Positions 11,912 through 27,962 of a DNA stretch of 64,000 nucleotides are shown piece by piece (within the stretch, counting starts at the first letter, position 1; each line of letters opens with the position of its first letter). The notes beneath the pieces were generated by a model that was not told the DNA's origin, searched no databases, and saw only the letters and a list, made by a program, of their open reading frames with translations. Origin of the DNA: Lophius americanus (lineage: Eukaryota > Chordata > Actinopteri > Lophiiformes > Lophiidae); NCBI GenBank assembly GCA_037951165.1, contig JBBDHG010000006.1, forward strand, positions 558,001 to 622,000, given 5' to 3'. A program made the translations under genes and the position numbers.

Positions 11912-14480
11912 AACGTTTATGACACGTATACGACATGTTTATAACATTGACACGTCTAATGTTTGACACGTATACGACACGTTTATAACATTAACACGCC
12001 TAAGGTTCATAACATTAACACGCCTAATGTTTGACACGTATACGACATGTTTATAAAATTAACACGCCTTACGTTTATGACATGTATACAACATGTTTAT
12101 AACATTAACACGCCTATTGTTTGACAGGTATACGACATGTTTATAACATTAACACGCCTTACGTTTATGACATGTATACAACACGTTTATAACATTAACA
12201 CGCCTCAGGTTTATAACATTAACACGCCTAATGTTTATGACGCGTATACGACAAGTTTATAACATTAACACGCCTAAGGCTAATAAAATAAACACGCCTA
12301 ATGTTTGACACGTATACGACACGTTTATGACGCGTATACGACACGTTTATAACATTAACATACTTAACGTTTATGACACGTATACAACACATTTATAACA
12401 TTAAGGCTTATAACATTAACATGCCTAATATTTGACATGTATGCGACATTTTTATAACATTAACACACCTATTGTTTATGACACGTATACGACACGTTTA
12501 TAACATTAACACGCCTAATGTTTATGACGCGTATACGACACGTTTATAACATTAACACGCCTATTGTTTGAAAGGTATACGACATGTTTATAACATTGAC
12601 ACGCCTAATGTTTGACACGTATACGACACGTTTATAACAGTAACACGCCTAAGGTTCATAACATTAACACGCCTAATGTTTGACACGTATACGACATGTT
12701 TATAAAATTAACACGCCTTACGTTTATGACACGTATACGACACGTTTATAACATTAACACGCCTCAGGTTTATAACATTAACACGCCTAATGTTTATGAC
12801 GCGTATACGACACGTTTATGACGCGTATACGACACGTTTATAACATTAACATATTTAACGTTTATGACACGTATACAACACGTTTATAACATTAACACGC
12901 CTCAGGTTTATAACATTAACACGCCTAATGTTTATGACGCGTATACGACAAGTTTATAACATTAACACGCCTAATGCTAATAAAATAAACACGCCTAATG
13001 TTTGACACGTATACGACACGTTTATGACGCGTATACGACACGTTTATAACATTAACATATTTAACGTTTATGACACGTATACAACACGTTTATAAAATTA
13101 ACACGCCTCAGGTTTATAACATTAACACGCCTAATGTTTATGACGCGTATACGACACGTTTATAACATTAACATATTTAACGTTTATGACACGTATACAA
13201 CACATTTATAACATTAAGGCTTATAACATTAACATGCCTATTGTTTGACATGTATGCGACATTTTTATAACATTAACACACCTATTGTTTATGACATTAA
13301 CACGCCTAAGGTTTATGACGCGTATAGGACACGTTTATAACATTAACACGCCTAATGTTTATTACACGTATACGACATGTTTATAACATTTACACGCCTA
13401 ACGTTTATGACACGTATACGACATGTTTATAACATTGACATGTCTAATGTTTGACACGTATACGACACATTTATAACATTAACACGCCTAAGATTCATAA
13501 CATTAACACGCCTAATTTTTGACACGTATAGGACATGTTTATAACATTAACACGCCTTACGTTTATGACACGTATACAACATGTTTATAACATTAACACG
13601 CCTATTGTTTGACAGGTATACGACATGTTTATAACATTAACACGCCTTACGTTTATGACACGTATACAACACGTTTATAACATTAACACGCCTCAGGTTT
13701 ATAACATTAACACGCCTAATGTTTATGACGCGTATACGACAAGTTTATAACATTAACACGCCTAAGGCTAATATAATAAACACGCCTTATGTTTGACACG
13801 TATACGACACGTTTATGACGCGTATACGACACGTTTATAACATTAACATATTTAACGTTTATGACACGTATACAACACATTTATAACATTAAGGCTTATA
13901 ACATTAACATGCCTAATGTTTGACATGTATGCAACATTTTTATAACATTAACACACCTATTGTTTATGACACGTATACGACACGTTTATAACATTAACAC
14001 GCCTAAGGTTTATGACGCGTATACGACACGTTTATAACATTAACACGCCTATGGCTTATAACATTAACACGCCTAATTTTTGACAAGTATACCATATGTT
14101 TATAACATTAACACGCCTATTGTTTGACACGTATACGACATGTTTATAACATTAACACGCCTAACGTTTATGACACGTATACGACATGTTTATAACATTT
14201 ACACGTCTAATGTATGACACGTATACGACACGTTTATAACATTAACACGCCTAAGGTTCATAACATTAAAACGCCTAATGTTTGACACGTATACGACATG
14301 TTTATAACATTAACACGCCTTACGTTTATGACATGTATACAACATGTTTATAACATTAACACGCCTATTGTTTGACAGGTATACGACATGTTTATAACAT
14401 TAACACGCCTTACGTTTATGACACGTATACAACACGTTTATAACATTAACACGCCTCAGGTTTATAACATTAACACGCCT
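11912..14480. repeat. 2569-bp satellite segment, copy 1 of exact tandem duplication
   Basis: This segment matches 14481-17049 at a constant 2569-bp offset, with few single-base differences seen by eye. Markers include TTTATAACAG at 12631 (15200 in copy 2) and the TTAAAACGCC variant near 14266 (16835 in copy 2, further mutated to TTAAAACTTC). The last base is directly followed by copy 2, so this is a simple head-to-tail duplication. Confidence 0.85.
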
Positions 14481-17049
14481 AACGTTTATGACACGTATAC
14501 GACATGTTTATAACATTGACACGTCTAATGTTTGACACGTATACGACACGTTTATAACATTAACACGCCTAAGGTTCATAACATTAACACGCCTAATGTT
14601 TGACACGTATACGACATGTTTATAAAATTAACACGCCTTACGTTTATGACATGTATACAACATGTTTATAACATTAACACGCCTATTGTTTGACAGGTAT
14701 ACGACATGTTTATAACATTAACACGCCTTACGTTTATGACATGTATACAACACGTTTATAACATTAACACGCCTCAGGTTTATAACATTAACACGCCTAA
14801 TGTTTATGACGCGTATACGACAAGTTTATAACATTAACACGCCTAAGGCTAATAAAATAAACACGCCTAATGTTTGACACGTATACGACACGTTTATGAC
14901 GCGTATACGACACGTTTATAACATTAACATACTTAACGTTTATGACACGTATACAACACATTTATAACATTAAGGCTTATAACATTAACATGCCTAATAT
15001 TTGACATGTATGCGTCATTTTTATAACATTAACACACCTATTGTTTATGACACGTATACGACACGTTTATAACATTAACACGCCTAATATTTATGACGCG
15101 TATACGACACGTTTATAACATCAACACGCCTATTGTTTGACAGGTATACGACATGTTTATAACATTGACACGCCTAATGTTTGACACGTATACGACACGT
15201 TTATAACAGTAACACGCCTAAGGTTCATAACATTAACACGCCTAATGTTTGACACGTATACGACATGTTTATAAAATTAACACGCCTTACGTTTATGACA
15301 CGTATACGACATGTTTATAACATTAACACGCCTCAGGTTTATAACATTAACACGCCTAATGTTTATGACGCGTATACGACACGTTTATGACGCGTATACG
15401 ACACGTTTATAACATTAACATATTTAACGTTTATGACACGTATACAACACGTTTATAACATTAACACGCCTCAGGTTTATAACATTAACACGCCTAATGT
15501 TTATGACGCGTATACGACAAGTTTATAACATTAACACGCCTAATGCTAATAAAATAAACACGCCTAATGTTTGACACGTATACGACACGTTTATGACGCG
15601 TATACGACACGTTTATAACATTAACATATTTAACGTTTATGACACGTATACAACACGTTTATAAAATTAACACGCCTCAGGTTTATAACATTAACACGCC
15701 TAATGTTTATGACGCGTATACGACACGTTTATAACATTAACATATTTAACGTTTATGACACGTATACAACACATTTATAACATTAAGGCTTATAACATTA
15801 ACATGCCTAATGTTTGACATGTATGCGACATTTTTATAACATTAACACACCTATTGTTTATGACATTAACACGCCTAAGGTTTATGACGCGTATAGGACA
15901 CGTTTATAACATTAACACGCCTAATGTTTATTACACGTATACGACATGTTTATAACATTTACACGCCTAACGTTTATGACACGTATACGACATGTTTATA
16001 ACATTGACATGTCTAATGTTTGACACGTATACGACACATTTATAACATTAACACGCCTAAGGTTCATAACATTAACACGCCTAATTTTTGACACGTATAC
16101 GACATGTTTATAACATTAACACGCCTTACGTTTATGACACGTATACAACATGTTTATAACATTAACACGCCTATTGTTTGACAGGTATACGACATGTTTA
16201 TAACATTAACACGCCTTACGTTTATGACACGTATACAACACGTTTATAACATTAACACACCTCAGGTTTATAACATTAACACGCCTAATGTTTATGACGC
16301 GTATACGACAAGTTTATAACATTAACAAGCCTAAGGCTAATATAATAAACACGCCTTATGTTTGACACGTATACGACACGTTTATGACGCGTATACGACA
16401 CGTTTATAACATTAACATATTTAACGTTTATGACACGTATACAACACATTTATAACATTAAGGCTTATAACATTAACATGCCTAATGTTTGACATGTATG
16501 CAACATTTTTATAACATTAACACACCTATTGTTTATGACACGTATACGACACGTTTATAACATTAACACGCCTAAGGTTTATGACGCGTATACGACACGT
16601 TTATAACATTAACACGCCTATGGCTTATAACATTAACACGCCTAATTTTTGACAAGTATACCATATGTTTATAACATTAACACGCCTATTGTTTGACACG
16701 TATACGACATGTTTATAACATTAACACGCCTAACGTTTATGACACGTATACGACATGTTTATAACATTTACACGTCTAATGTATGACACGTATACGACAC
16801 GTTTATAACATTAACACGCCTAAGGTTCATAACATTAAAACTTCTAATGTTTGACACGTATACGACATGTTTATAACATTAACACGCCTTACGTTTATGA
16901 CATGTATACAACATGTTTATAACATTAACACGCCTATTGTTTGACAGGTATACGACATGTTTATAACATTAACACGCCTTACGTTTATGACACGTATACA
17001 ACACGTTTATAACATTAACACGCCTCAGGTTTATAACATTAACACGCCT
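14481..17049. repeat. 2569-bp satellite segment, copy 2
   Basis: Head-to-tail partner of 11912-14480. The junction at 14480/14481 joins a CTCAGG-A module context to a TAACG unit that normally follows a TTTACAACATT unit, so it reads as a recombinant between two different monomer positions. Similarity to copy 1 stops near 17050, where TAATG replaces TAACG. Confidence 0.85.
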
Positions 17050-19459
17050 AATGTTTATGACGCGTATACGACAAGTTTATAACATTAACACGCCTAAGGC
17101 TAATAAAATAAACACGCCTAATGTTTGACACGTATACGACACGTTTATGACGCGTATACGACACGTTTATAACATTAACATATTTAACGTTTATGACACG
17201 TATACAACACATTTATAACATTAAGGCTTATAACATTAACATGCCTAATGTTTGACATGTATGCGACATTTTTATAACATTAACACACCTATTGTTTATG
17301 ACACGTATACGACACGTTTATAACATTAACACGCCTAAGGTTTATGACGCGTATACGACACGTTTATAACATTAACACGCCTATTGTTTGACAGGTATAC
17401 GACATGTTTATAACATTAACACGCCTTACGTTTATGACACGTATACAACATGTTTATAACATTAACACGCCTATTGTTTGACATGTATACGACATGTTTA
17501 TAACATTAACACGCCTTACGTTTATGACATGTATACAACATGTTTATAACATTAACACGCCTATTGTTTGACAGGTATACGACATTTTTATAACATTAAC
17601 ACGCCTTACGTTTATGACATGTATACAACACGTTTATAACATTAACACGCCTCAGGTTTATAACATTAACACGCCTAATGTTTATGACGCGTATACGACA
17701 AGTTTATAACATTAACACGCCTAAGGCTAATAAAATAAACACGCCTAATGTTTGACACGTATACGACACGTTTATGACGCGTATACGACACGTTTATAAC
17801 ATTAACATATTTAACGTTTATGACACGTATACAACACATTTATAACATTAAGGCTTATAACATTAACATGCCTAATATTTGACATGTATGCGACATTTTT
17901 ATAACATTAACACACCTATTGTTTATGACACGTATACGACACGTTTATAACATTAACACGCCTAATGTTTATGACGCGTATACGACACGTTTATAACATT
18001 AACACGCCTATTGTTTGACAGGTATACGACATGTTTATAACATTGACACGCCTAATGTTTGACACGTATACGACACGTTTATAACAGTAACACGCCTAAG
18101 GTTCATAACATTAACACGCCTAATGTTTGACACGTATACGACATGTTTATAAAATTAACACGCCTTACGTTTATGACACGTATACGACACGTTTATAACA
18201 TTAACACGCCTCAGGTTTATAACATTAACACGCCTAATGTTTATGACGCGTATACGACACGTTTATGACGCGTATACGACACGTTTATAACATTAACATA
18301 TTTAACGTTTATGACACGTATACAACACGTTTATAACATTAACACGCCTCAGGTTTATAACATTAACACGCCTAATGTTTATGACGCGTATACGACAAGT
18401 TTATAACATTAACACGCCTAATGCTAATAAAATAAACACGCCTAATGTTTGACACGTATACGACACGTTTATGACGCGTATACGACACGTTTATAACATT
18501 AACATATTTAACGTTTATGACACGTATACAACACGTTTATAAAATTAACACGCCTCAGGTTTATAACATTAACACGCCTAATGTTTATGACGCGTATACG
18601 ACACGTTTATAACATTAACATATTTAACGTTTATGACACGTATACAACACATTTATAACATTAAGGCTTATAACATTAACACGCCTAATGTTTATGACGC
18701 GTATACGACACGTTTATAACATTAACACGCCTATTGTTTGACAGGTATACGACATGTTTATAACATTGACACGCCTAATGTTTGACACGTATACGACACG
18801 TTTATAACAGTAACACGCCTAAGGTTCATAACATTAACACGCCTAATGTTTGACACGTATACGACATGTTTATAAAATTAACACGCCTTACGTTTATGAC
18901 ACGTATACGACACGTTTATAACATTAACACGCCTCAGGTTTATAACATTAACACGCCTAATGTTTATGACGCGTATACGACACGTTTATGACGCGTATAC
19001 GACACGTTTATAACATTAACATATTTAACGTTTATGACACGTATACAACACGTTTATAACATTAACACGCCTCAGGTTTATAACATTAACACGCCTAATG
19101 TTTATGACGCGTATACGACAAGTTTATAACATTAACACGCCTAATGCTAATAAAATAGACACGCCTAATGTTTGACACGTATACGACACGTTTATGACGC
19201 GTATACGACACGTTTATAACATTAACATATTTAACGTTTATGACACGTATACAACACGTTTATAAAATTAACACGCCTCAGGTTTATAACATTAACACGC
19301 CTAATGTTTATGACGCGTATACGACACGTTTATAACATTAACATATTTAACGTTTATGACACGTATACAACACATTTATAACATTAAGGCTTATAACATT
19401 AACATGCCTAATGTTTGACATGTATGCGACATTTTTATAACATTAACACACCTATTGTT
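17050..19459. repeat. Satellite block containing a 723-bp tandem duplication
   Basis: Continuation of the satellite. Within it 17949-18671 and 18672-19394 are direct 723-bp copies; the TTTATAACAG marker sits at 18078 and 18801. The segment from 16714 onward is the first copy of a larger 2746-bp duplication whose partner begins at 19460. No gene is visible. Confidence 0.85.
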
Positions 19460-21480
19460 TATAACATTAACACGCCTAACGTTTATGACACGTATACGAC
19501 ATGTTTATAACATTTACACGTCTAATGTATGACACGTATACGACACGTTTATAACATTAACACGCCTAAGGTTCATAACATTAAAACGCCTAATGTTTGA
19601 CACGTATACGACATGTTTATAACATTAACACGCCTTACGTTTATGACATGTATACAACATGTTTATAACATTAACACGCCTATTGTTTGACAGGTATACG
19701 ACATGTTTATAACATTAACACGCCTTACGTTTATGACACGTATACAACACGTTTATAACATTAACACGCCTCAGGTTTATAACATTAACACGCCTAATGA
19801 TTATGACGCGTATACGACAAGTTTATAACATTAACACGCCTAAGGCTAATAAAATAAACACGCCTAATGTTTGACACGTATACGACACGTTTATGACGCG
19901 TATACGACACGTTTATAACATTAACATATTTAACGTTTATGACACGTATACAACACATTTATAACATTAAGGCTTATAACATTAACATGCCTAATGTTTG
20001 ACATGTATGCGACATTTTTATAACATTAACACACCTATTGTTTATGACACGTATACGACACGTTTATAACATTAACACGCCTAAGGTTTATGACGCGTAT
20101 ACGACACGTTTATAACATTAACACGCCTATTGTTTGACAGGTATACGACATGTTTATAACATTAACACGCCTTACGTTTATGACACGTATACAACATGTT
20201 TATAACATTAACACGCCTATTGTTTGACATGTATACGACATGTTTATAACATTAACACGCCTTACGTTTATGACATGTATACAACATGTTTATAACATTA
20301 ACACGCCTATTGTTTGACAGGTATACGACATTTTTATAACATTAACACGCCTTACGTTTATGACATGTATACAACACGTTTATAACATTAACACGCCTCA
20401 GGTTTATAACATTAACACGCCTAATGTTTATGACGCGTATACGACAAGTTTATAACATTAACACGCCTAAGGCTAATAAAATAAACACGCCTAATGTTTG
20501 ACACGTATACGACACGTTTATGACGCGTATACGACACGTTTATAACATTAACATATTTAACGTTTATGACACGTATACAACACATTTATAACATTAAGGC
20601 TTATAACATTAACATGCCTAATATTTGACATGTATGCGACATTTTTATAACATTAACACACCTATTGTTTATGACACGTATACGACACGTTTATAACATT
20701 AACACGCCTAATGTTTATGACGCGTATACGACACGTTTATAACATTAACACGCCTATTGTTTGACAGGTATACGACATGTTTATAACATTGACACGCCTA
20801 ATGTTTGACACGTATACGACACGTTTATAACAGTAACACGCCTAAGGTTCATAACATTAACACGCCTAATGTTTGACACGTATACGACATGTTTATAAAA
20901 TTAACACGCCTTACGTTTATGACACGTATACGACACGTTTATAACATTAACACGCCTCAGGTTTATAACATTAACACGCCTAATGTTTATGACGCGTATA
21001 CGACAAGTTTATGACGCGTATACGACACGTTTATAACATTAACATATTTAACGTTTATGACACGTATACAACACGTTTATAACATTAACACGGCTCAGGT
21101 TTATAACATTAACACGCCTAATGTTTATGACGCATATACGACAAGTTTATAACATTAACACGCCTAATGCTAATAAAATAAACACGCCTAATGTTTGACA
21201 CGTATACGACACGTTTATGACGCGTATACGACACGTTTATAACATTAACATATTTAACGTTTATGACACGTATACAACACGTTTATAAAATTAACACGCC
21301 TCAGGTTTATAACATTAACACGCCTAATGTTTATGACGCGTATACGACACGTTTATAACATTAACATATTTAACGTTTATGACACGTATACAACACATTT
21401 ATAACATTAAGGCTTATAACATTAACATGCCTAATGTTTGACATGTATGCGACATTTTTATAACATTAACACACCTATTG
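19460..21480. repeat. Satellite segment, second copy of the 16714-19459 block
   Basis: Matches 16714-18660 at an offset of 2746 bp (GACATTTTTA at 17581 and 20327; TTTATAACAG at 18078 and 20824). After 21406 the offset falls to 2023 bp because this copy has only one version of the 723-bp unit that is doubled in the first copy. The 5' junction is chimeric: CCTATTGTTTATAACATT replaces the usual CCTATTGTTTATGACA or TTGTTTGACA. Confidence 0.82.
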
Positions 21481-24400
21481 TTTATGACATTAACACGCCT
21501 AAGGTTTATGACGCGTATAGGACACGTTTATAACATTAACACGCCTAATGTTTATTACACGTATACGACATGTTTATAACATTTACACGCCTAACGTTTA
21601 TGACACGTATACGACATGTTTATAACATTGACATGTCTAATGTTTGACACGTATACGACACATTTATAACATTAACACGCCTAAGGTTCATAACATTAAC
21701 ACGCCTAATTTTTGACACGTATACGACATGTTTATAACATTAACACGCCTTACGTTTATGACACGTATACAACATGTTTATAACATTAACACGCCTATTG
21801 TTTGACAGGTATACGACATGTTTATAACATTAACACGCCTTACGTTTATGACACGTATACAACACGTTTATAACATTAACACGCCTCAGGTTTATAACAT
21901 TAACACGCCTAATGTTTATGACGCGTATACGACAAGTTTATAACATTAACACGCCTAAGGCTAATATAATAAACACGCCTTATGTTTGACACGTATACGA
22001 CACGTTTATGACGCGTATACGACACGTTTATAACATTAACATATTTAACGTTTATGACACGTATACAACACATTTATAACATTAAGGCTTATAACATTAA
22101 CATGCCTAATGTTTGACATGTATGCAACATTTTTATAACATTAACACACCTATTGTTTATGACACGTATACGACACGTTTATAACATTAACACGCCTAAG
22201 GTTTATGACGCGTATACGACACGTTTATAACATTAACACGCCTATGGCTTATAACATTAACACGCCTAATTTTTGACAAGTATACCATATGTTTATAACA
22301 TTAACACGCCTATTGTTTGACACGTATACGACATGTTTATAACATTAACACGCCTTACGTTTATGACATGTATACAACATGTTCATAACATTAACACGCC
22401 TATTGTTTGACAGGTATACGACATGTTTATAACATTAACACGCCTTACGTTTATGACACGTATACAACACGTTTATAACATTAACACGCCTCAGGTTTAT
22501 AACATTAACACGCCTAACGTTTATGACACGTATACGACATGTTTATAACATTGACACGTCTAATGTTTGACACGTATACGACACGTTTATAACATTAACA
22601 CGCCTAAGGTTCATAACATTAACACGCCTAATGTTTGACACGTATACGACATGTTTATAACATTAACACGCCTTACGTTTATGACATGTATACAACATGT
22701 TCATAACATTAACACGCCTATTGTTTGACAGGTATACGACATGTTTATAACATTAACACGCCTAATGTTTATGACGCGTATACGACAAGTTTATAACATT
22801 AACACGCCTAAGGCTAATAAAATAAACACGCCTAATGTTTGACACGTATACGACACGTTTATGACGCGTATACGACACGTTTATTACATTAACATATTTA
22901 ACGTTTATGACACGTATACAACACATTTATAACATTAAGGCTTATAACATTAACATGCCTAAAGTTTGACATGTATGCAACATTTTTATAACATTAACAC
23001 ACCTATTGTTTATGACACGTATACGACACGTTTATAACATTAACACGCCTAAGGTTTATAACATTAACACCTCTAATGTTTATGACACATATACCACATG
23101 TTTATAACATTAACACCCCTAAGATTTATGACACGTATACGACATGTTTATAACATTAACACGTCAATGTTTATGAGACGTGTACAACACGTTTATAACA
23201 TTAACACGCCTAAGGTTCATAACATTAACACGCCTAATGTTTGACACGTATACGACATGTTTATAACATTAACACGCCTTACGTTTATGACACGTATACA
23301 ACATGTTTATAACATTAACACGCCTATTGTTTGACAGGTATACGACATGTTTATAACATTAACACGCCTTACGTTTATGACACGTATACAACACGTTTAT
23401 AACATTAACACGCCTCAGGTTTATAACATTAACACGCCTAATGTTTATGACGCGTATACGACAAGTGTATAACATTAACACGCCTAAGGCTAATAAAATA
23501 AACACGCCTAATGTTTGACACGTATACGACACGTTTATGACGCGTATACGACACGTTTATAACATCAACATATTTAACGTTTATGACACGTATACAACAC
23601 GTTTATAACATTAACACGCCTCAGGTTTCTAACATTAACACGCCTAATGTTTATGACGCGTATACGACAAGTTTATAACATTAACACGCCTAAGGCTAAT
23701 AAAATAAACACGCCTAATGTTTGACACGTATACGACACGTTTATGACGCGTATACGACATGTTTATAACATTAACATATTTAACGTTTATGAGACGTATA
23801 CAACACATTTATAACATTAAGGCTTATAACATTAACATGCCTAATGTTTGACATGTATGCAACATTTTTATAACATTAACACACCTATTGTTTATAACAC
23901 GTATACGACACGTTTATAACATTAACACGCCTAAGGTTTATGACGCGTATACGACACGTTTATAACATTAACACGCCTATGGCTTATAACATTAACACGC
24001 CTAATTTTTGACATGTATACCATATGTTTATAACATTAACACGCCTATTGTTTGACACGTATACGACATGTTTACAACATTAACACGCCTAACGTTTATG
24101 ACACGTATACGACATGTTTATAACATTGACACGTCTAATGTTTGACACGTATACGACACGTTTATAACATTAACACGCCTAAGGTTCATAACATTAACAC
24201 GCCTAATGTTTGACACGTATACGACATGTTTATAACATTAACACGCCTTACGTTTATGACATGTATAGAACATGTTCATAACATTAACACGCCTATTGTT
24301 TGACAGGTATACGACATGTTTATAACATTAACACGCCTTACGTTTATGACACGTATACAACACGTTTATAACATTAACACGCCTCAGGTTTATAACATTA

Positions 24401-26720
24401 ACACGCCTAATGTTTATGACGCGTATACGACAAGTTTATAACATTAACACGCCTAAGGCTAATAAAATAAACACGCCTAATGTTTGACACGTATACGACA
24501 CGTTTATGACGCGTATACGACACGTTTATAACATTAACATATTTAACGTTTATGACACGTATACAACACATTTATAACATTAAGGCTTATAACATTAACA
24601 TGCCTAATGTTTGACATGTATGCGACATTTTTATAACATTAACACACCTATTGTTTATGACACGTATACGACACGTTTATAACATTAACACGCCTAATGT
24701 TTATGACGGGTATACAACACGTTTATAACATTAACACGCCTATTGTTTGACAGGTATACGACATGTTTATAACATTAACACGCCTTACGTTTATGACACG
24801 TATACGACATGTTTATAACATTGACACGCCTAATGTTTGACACGTATACGACACGTTTATAACAGTAACACGCCTAAGGTTCATAACATTAACACGCCTA
24901 ATGTTTGACACGTATACGACATGTTTATAAAATTAACACGCCTTACGTTTATGACACGTATACGACACGTTTATAACATTAACACGCCTCAGGTTTATAA
25001 CATTAACACGCCTAATGTTTATGACGCGTATACGACACGTTTATGACGCGTATACGACACGTTTATAACATTAACATATTTAACGTTTATGACACGTATA
25101 CAACACGTTTATAACATTAACACGCCTCAGGTTTATAACATTAACACGCCTAATGTTTATGACGCGTATACGACAAGTTTATAACATTAACAAGCCTAAT
25201 GCTAATAAAATAAACACGCCTAATGTTTGACACGTATACGACACGTTTATGACGCGTATACGACACGTTTATAACATTAACATATTTAACGTTTATGACA
25301 CGTATACAACACGTTTATAAAATTAACACGCCTCAGGTTTATAACACTAACACGCCTAATGTTTATGACGCGTATACGACACGTTTATAACATTAACATA
25401 TTTAACGTTTATGACACGTATACAACACATTTATAACATTAAGGCTTATAACATTAACATGCCTAATGTTTGACATGTATGCGACATTTTTATAACATTA
25501 ACACACCTATTGTTTATGACATTAACACGCCTAAGGTTTATGACGCGTATAGGACACGTTTATAACATTAACACGCCTAATGTTTATTACACGTATACGA
25601 CATGTTTATAACATTTACACGCCTAACGTTTATGACACGTATACGACATGTTTATAACATTGACATGTCTAATGTTTGACACGTATACGACACGTTTATA
25701 ACATTAACACGCCTAAGGTTCATAACATTATAGCCTAATTTTTGACACGTATACGACATGTTTATAACATTAACACGCCTTACGTTTATGACACGTATAC
25801 AACATGTTTATAACATTAACACGCCTATTGTTTGACAGGTATACGACATGTTTATAACATTAACACGCCTTACGTTTATGACACGTATACAACACGTTTA
25901 TAACATTAACACGCCTCAGGTTTATAACATTAACACGCCTAATGTTTATGACGCGTATACGACAAGTTTATAACATTAACACGCCTAAGGCTAATAAAAT
26001 AAACACGCCTTATGTTTGACACGTATACGACACGTTTATGACGCGTATACGACACGTTTATAACATTAACATATTTAACGTTTATGACACGTATACAACA
26101 CATTTATAACATTAAGGCTTATAACATTAACATGCCTAATGTTTGACATGTATGCAACATTTTTATAACATTAACACACCTATTGTTTATGACACGTATA
26201 AGACACGTTTATAACATTAACACGCCTAAGGTTTATGAAGCGTATACGACACGTTTATAACATTAACACGCCTATTGTTTGACAGGTATACGACATGTTT
26301 ATAACATTAACACGCCTTACGTTTATGACACGTATACAACATGTTTATAACATTAACACGCCTATTGTTTGACATGTATACGACATGTTCATAACATTAA
26401 CACGCCTTACGTTTATAACATTAACACGCCTAATTTTTGACACCTATACCATATGTTTATAACATTAACACGCCTAATGTTTATTACACGTATACGACAT
26501 GTTTATAACATTAACACGCCTAACGTTCATGACACGTATACGGTATGTTTATAACATTGACACGCCTAATGTTTGATACGTATACGACACGTTTATAACA
26601 TTAACACGCCTAAGGTTCATAACATTAACACGCCTAATGTTTGACACGTATACGACATGTTTATAAAATTAACACGCCTAACGTTTATGACACGTATACG
26701 ACATGTTTATAACATTGACA
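21481..26720. repeat. Satellite block with first copy of a ~3.89-kb period
   Basis: A/B satellite throughout. Rare variants at 22961 (AAAGTTTGAC), 23071 (CTCTAATG) and 23100-23220 (TTATGAGACGTGTAC) recur 3892 bp later (26853, 26963 and onward), so about 22829-26720 is one period. A 47-bp extra segment near 24776-24822 lowers the offset to 3845 for later markers (TTTATAACAG at 24857 and 28702). A small deletion at about 25730 leaves CATTATAGCC in place of CATTAACACGCC. No gene is visible. Confidence 0.82.
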
Positions 26721-27962
26721 CGCCTAATGTTTGACACGTATATGACACGTTTATGATGCGTATACGACACGTTTATAACATCAACATATTTAACGTTTAT
26801 GACACGTATACAACACATTTATAACATTAAGGCTTATAACATTAACATGCCTAAAGTTTGACATGTATGCAACATTTTTATAAGATTAACACACCTATTG
26901 TTTATGACACGTATACGACATGTTTATAACATTAACACGCCTAAGGTTTATAACATTAACACCTCTAATGTTTATGACACATATACCACATGTTTATAAC
27001 ATTAACACCCCTAAGATTTATGACACGTATATGACATGTTTATAACATTAACACGTCAATGTTTATGAGACGTGTACAACACGTTTATAACATTAACACG
27101 CTTAAGGTTCATAACATTAACACGCCTAATGTTTGACACGTATACGACATGTTTATAACATTAACACGCCTTACGTTTATGACACGTATACAACATGTTT
27201 ATAACATTAACACGCCTATTGTTTGACAGGTATACGACATGTTTATAACATTAACACGCCTTACGTTTATGACACGTATACAACACGTTTATAACATTAA
27301 CACGCCTCAGGTTTATAACATTAACACGCCTAATGTTTATGACGCGTATACGACAAGTGTATAACATTAACACGCCTAAGGCTAATAAAATAAACACGCG
27401 TAATGTTTGACACGTATACGACACGTTTATGACGCGTATACGACACGTTTATAACATCAACATATTTAACGTTTATGACACGTATACAACACGTTTATAA
27501 CATTAACACGCCTCAGGTTTCTAACATTAACACGCCTAATGTTTATGACGCGTATACGACAAGTTTATAACATTAACACGCCTAAGGCTAATAAAATAAA
27601 CACGCCCAATGTTTGACACGTATACGACACGTTTATGACGCGTATACGACACGTTTATAACATTAACATATTTAACGTTTATGAGACGTATACAACACAT
27701 TTATAACATTAAGGCTTATAACATTAACATGCCTAATGTTTGACATGTATGCAACATTTTTATAACATTAACACACCTATTGTTTATGACACGTATACGA
27801 CACGTTTATAACATTAACATGCCTAAGGTTTATGACGCGTATACGACACGTTTATAACATTAACACGCCTATGGCCTATAACATTAACACGCCTAATTTT
27901 TGACACGTATACCATATGTTTATAACATTAACACGCCTATTGTTTGACACGTATACGACATG
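26721..27962. repeat. Satellite block, start of second ~3.89-kb copy
   Basis: Carries the same rare variants as 22829-24070, shifted by 3892 bp. It leads without a break into the 6168-bp duplication unit that starts at 27963, so the 3.89-kb duplication overlaps the larger one. Confidence 0.8.
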
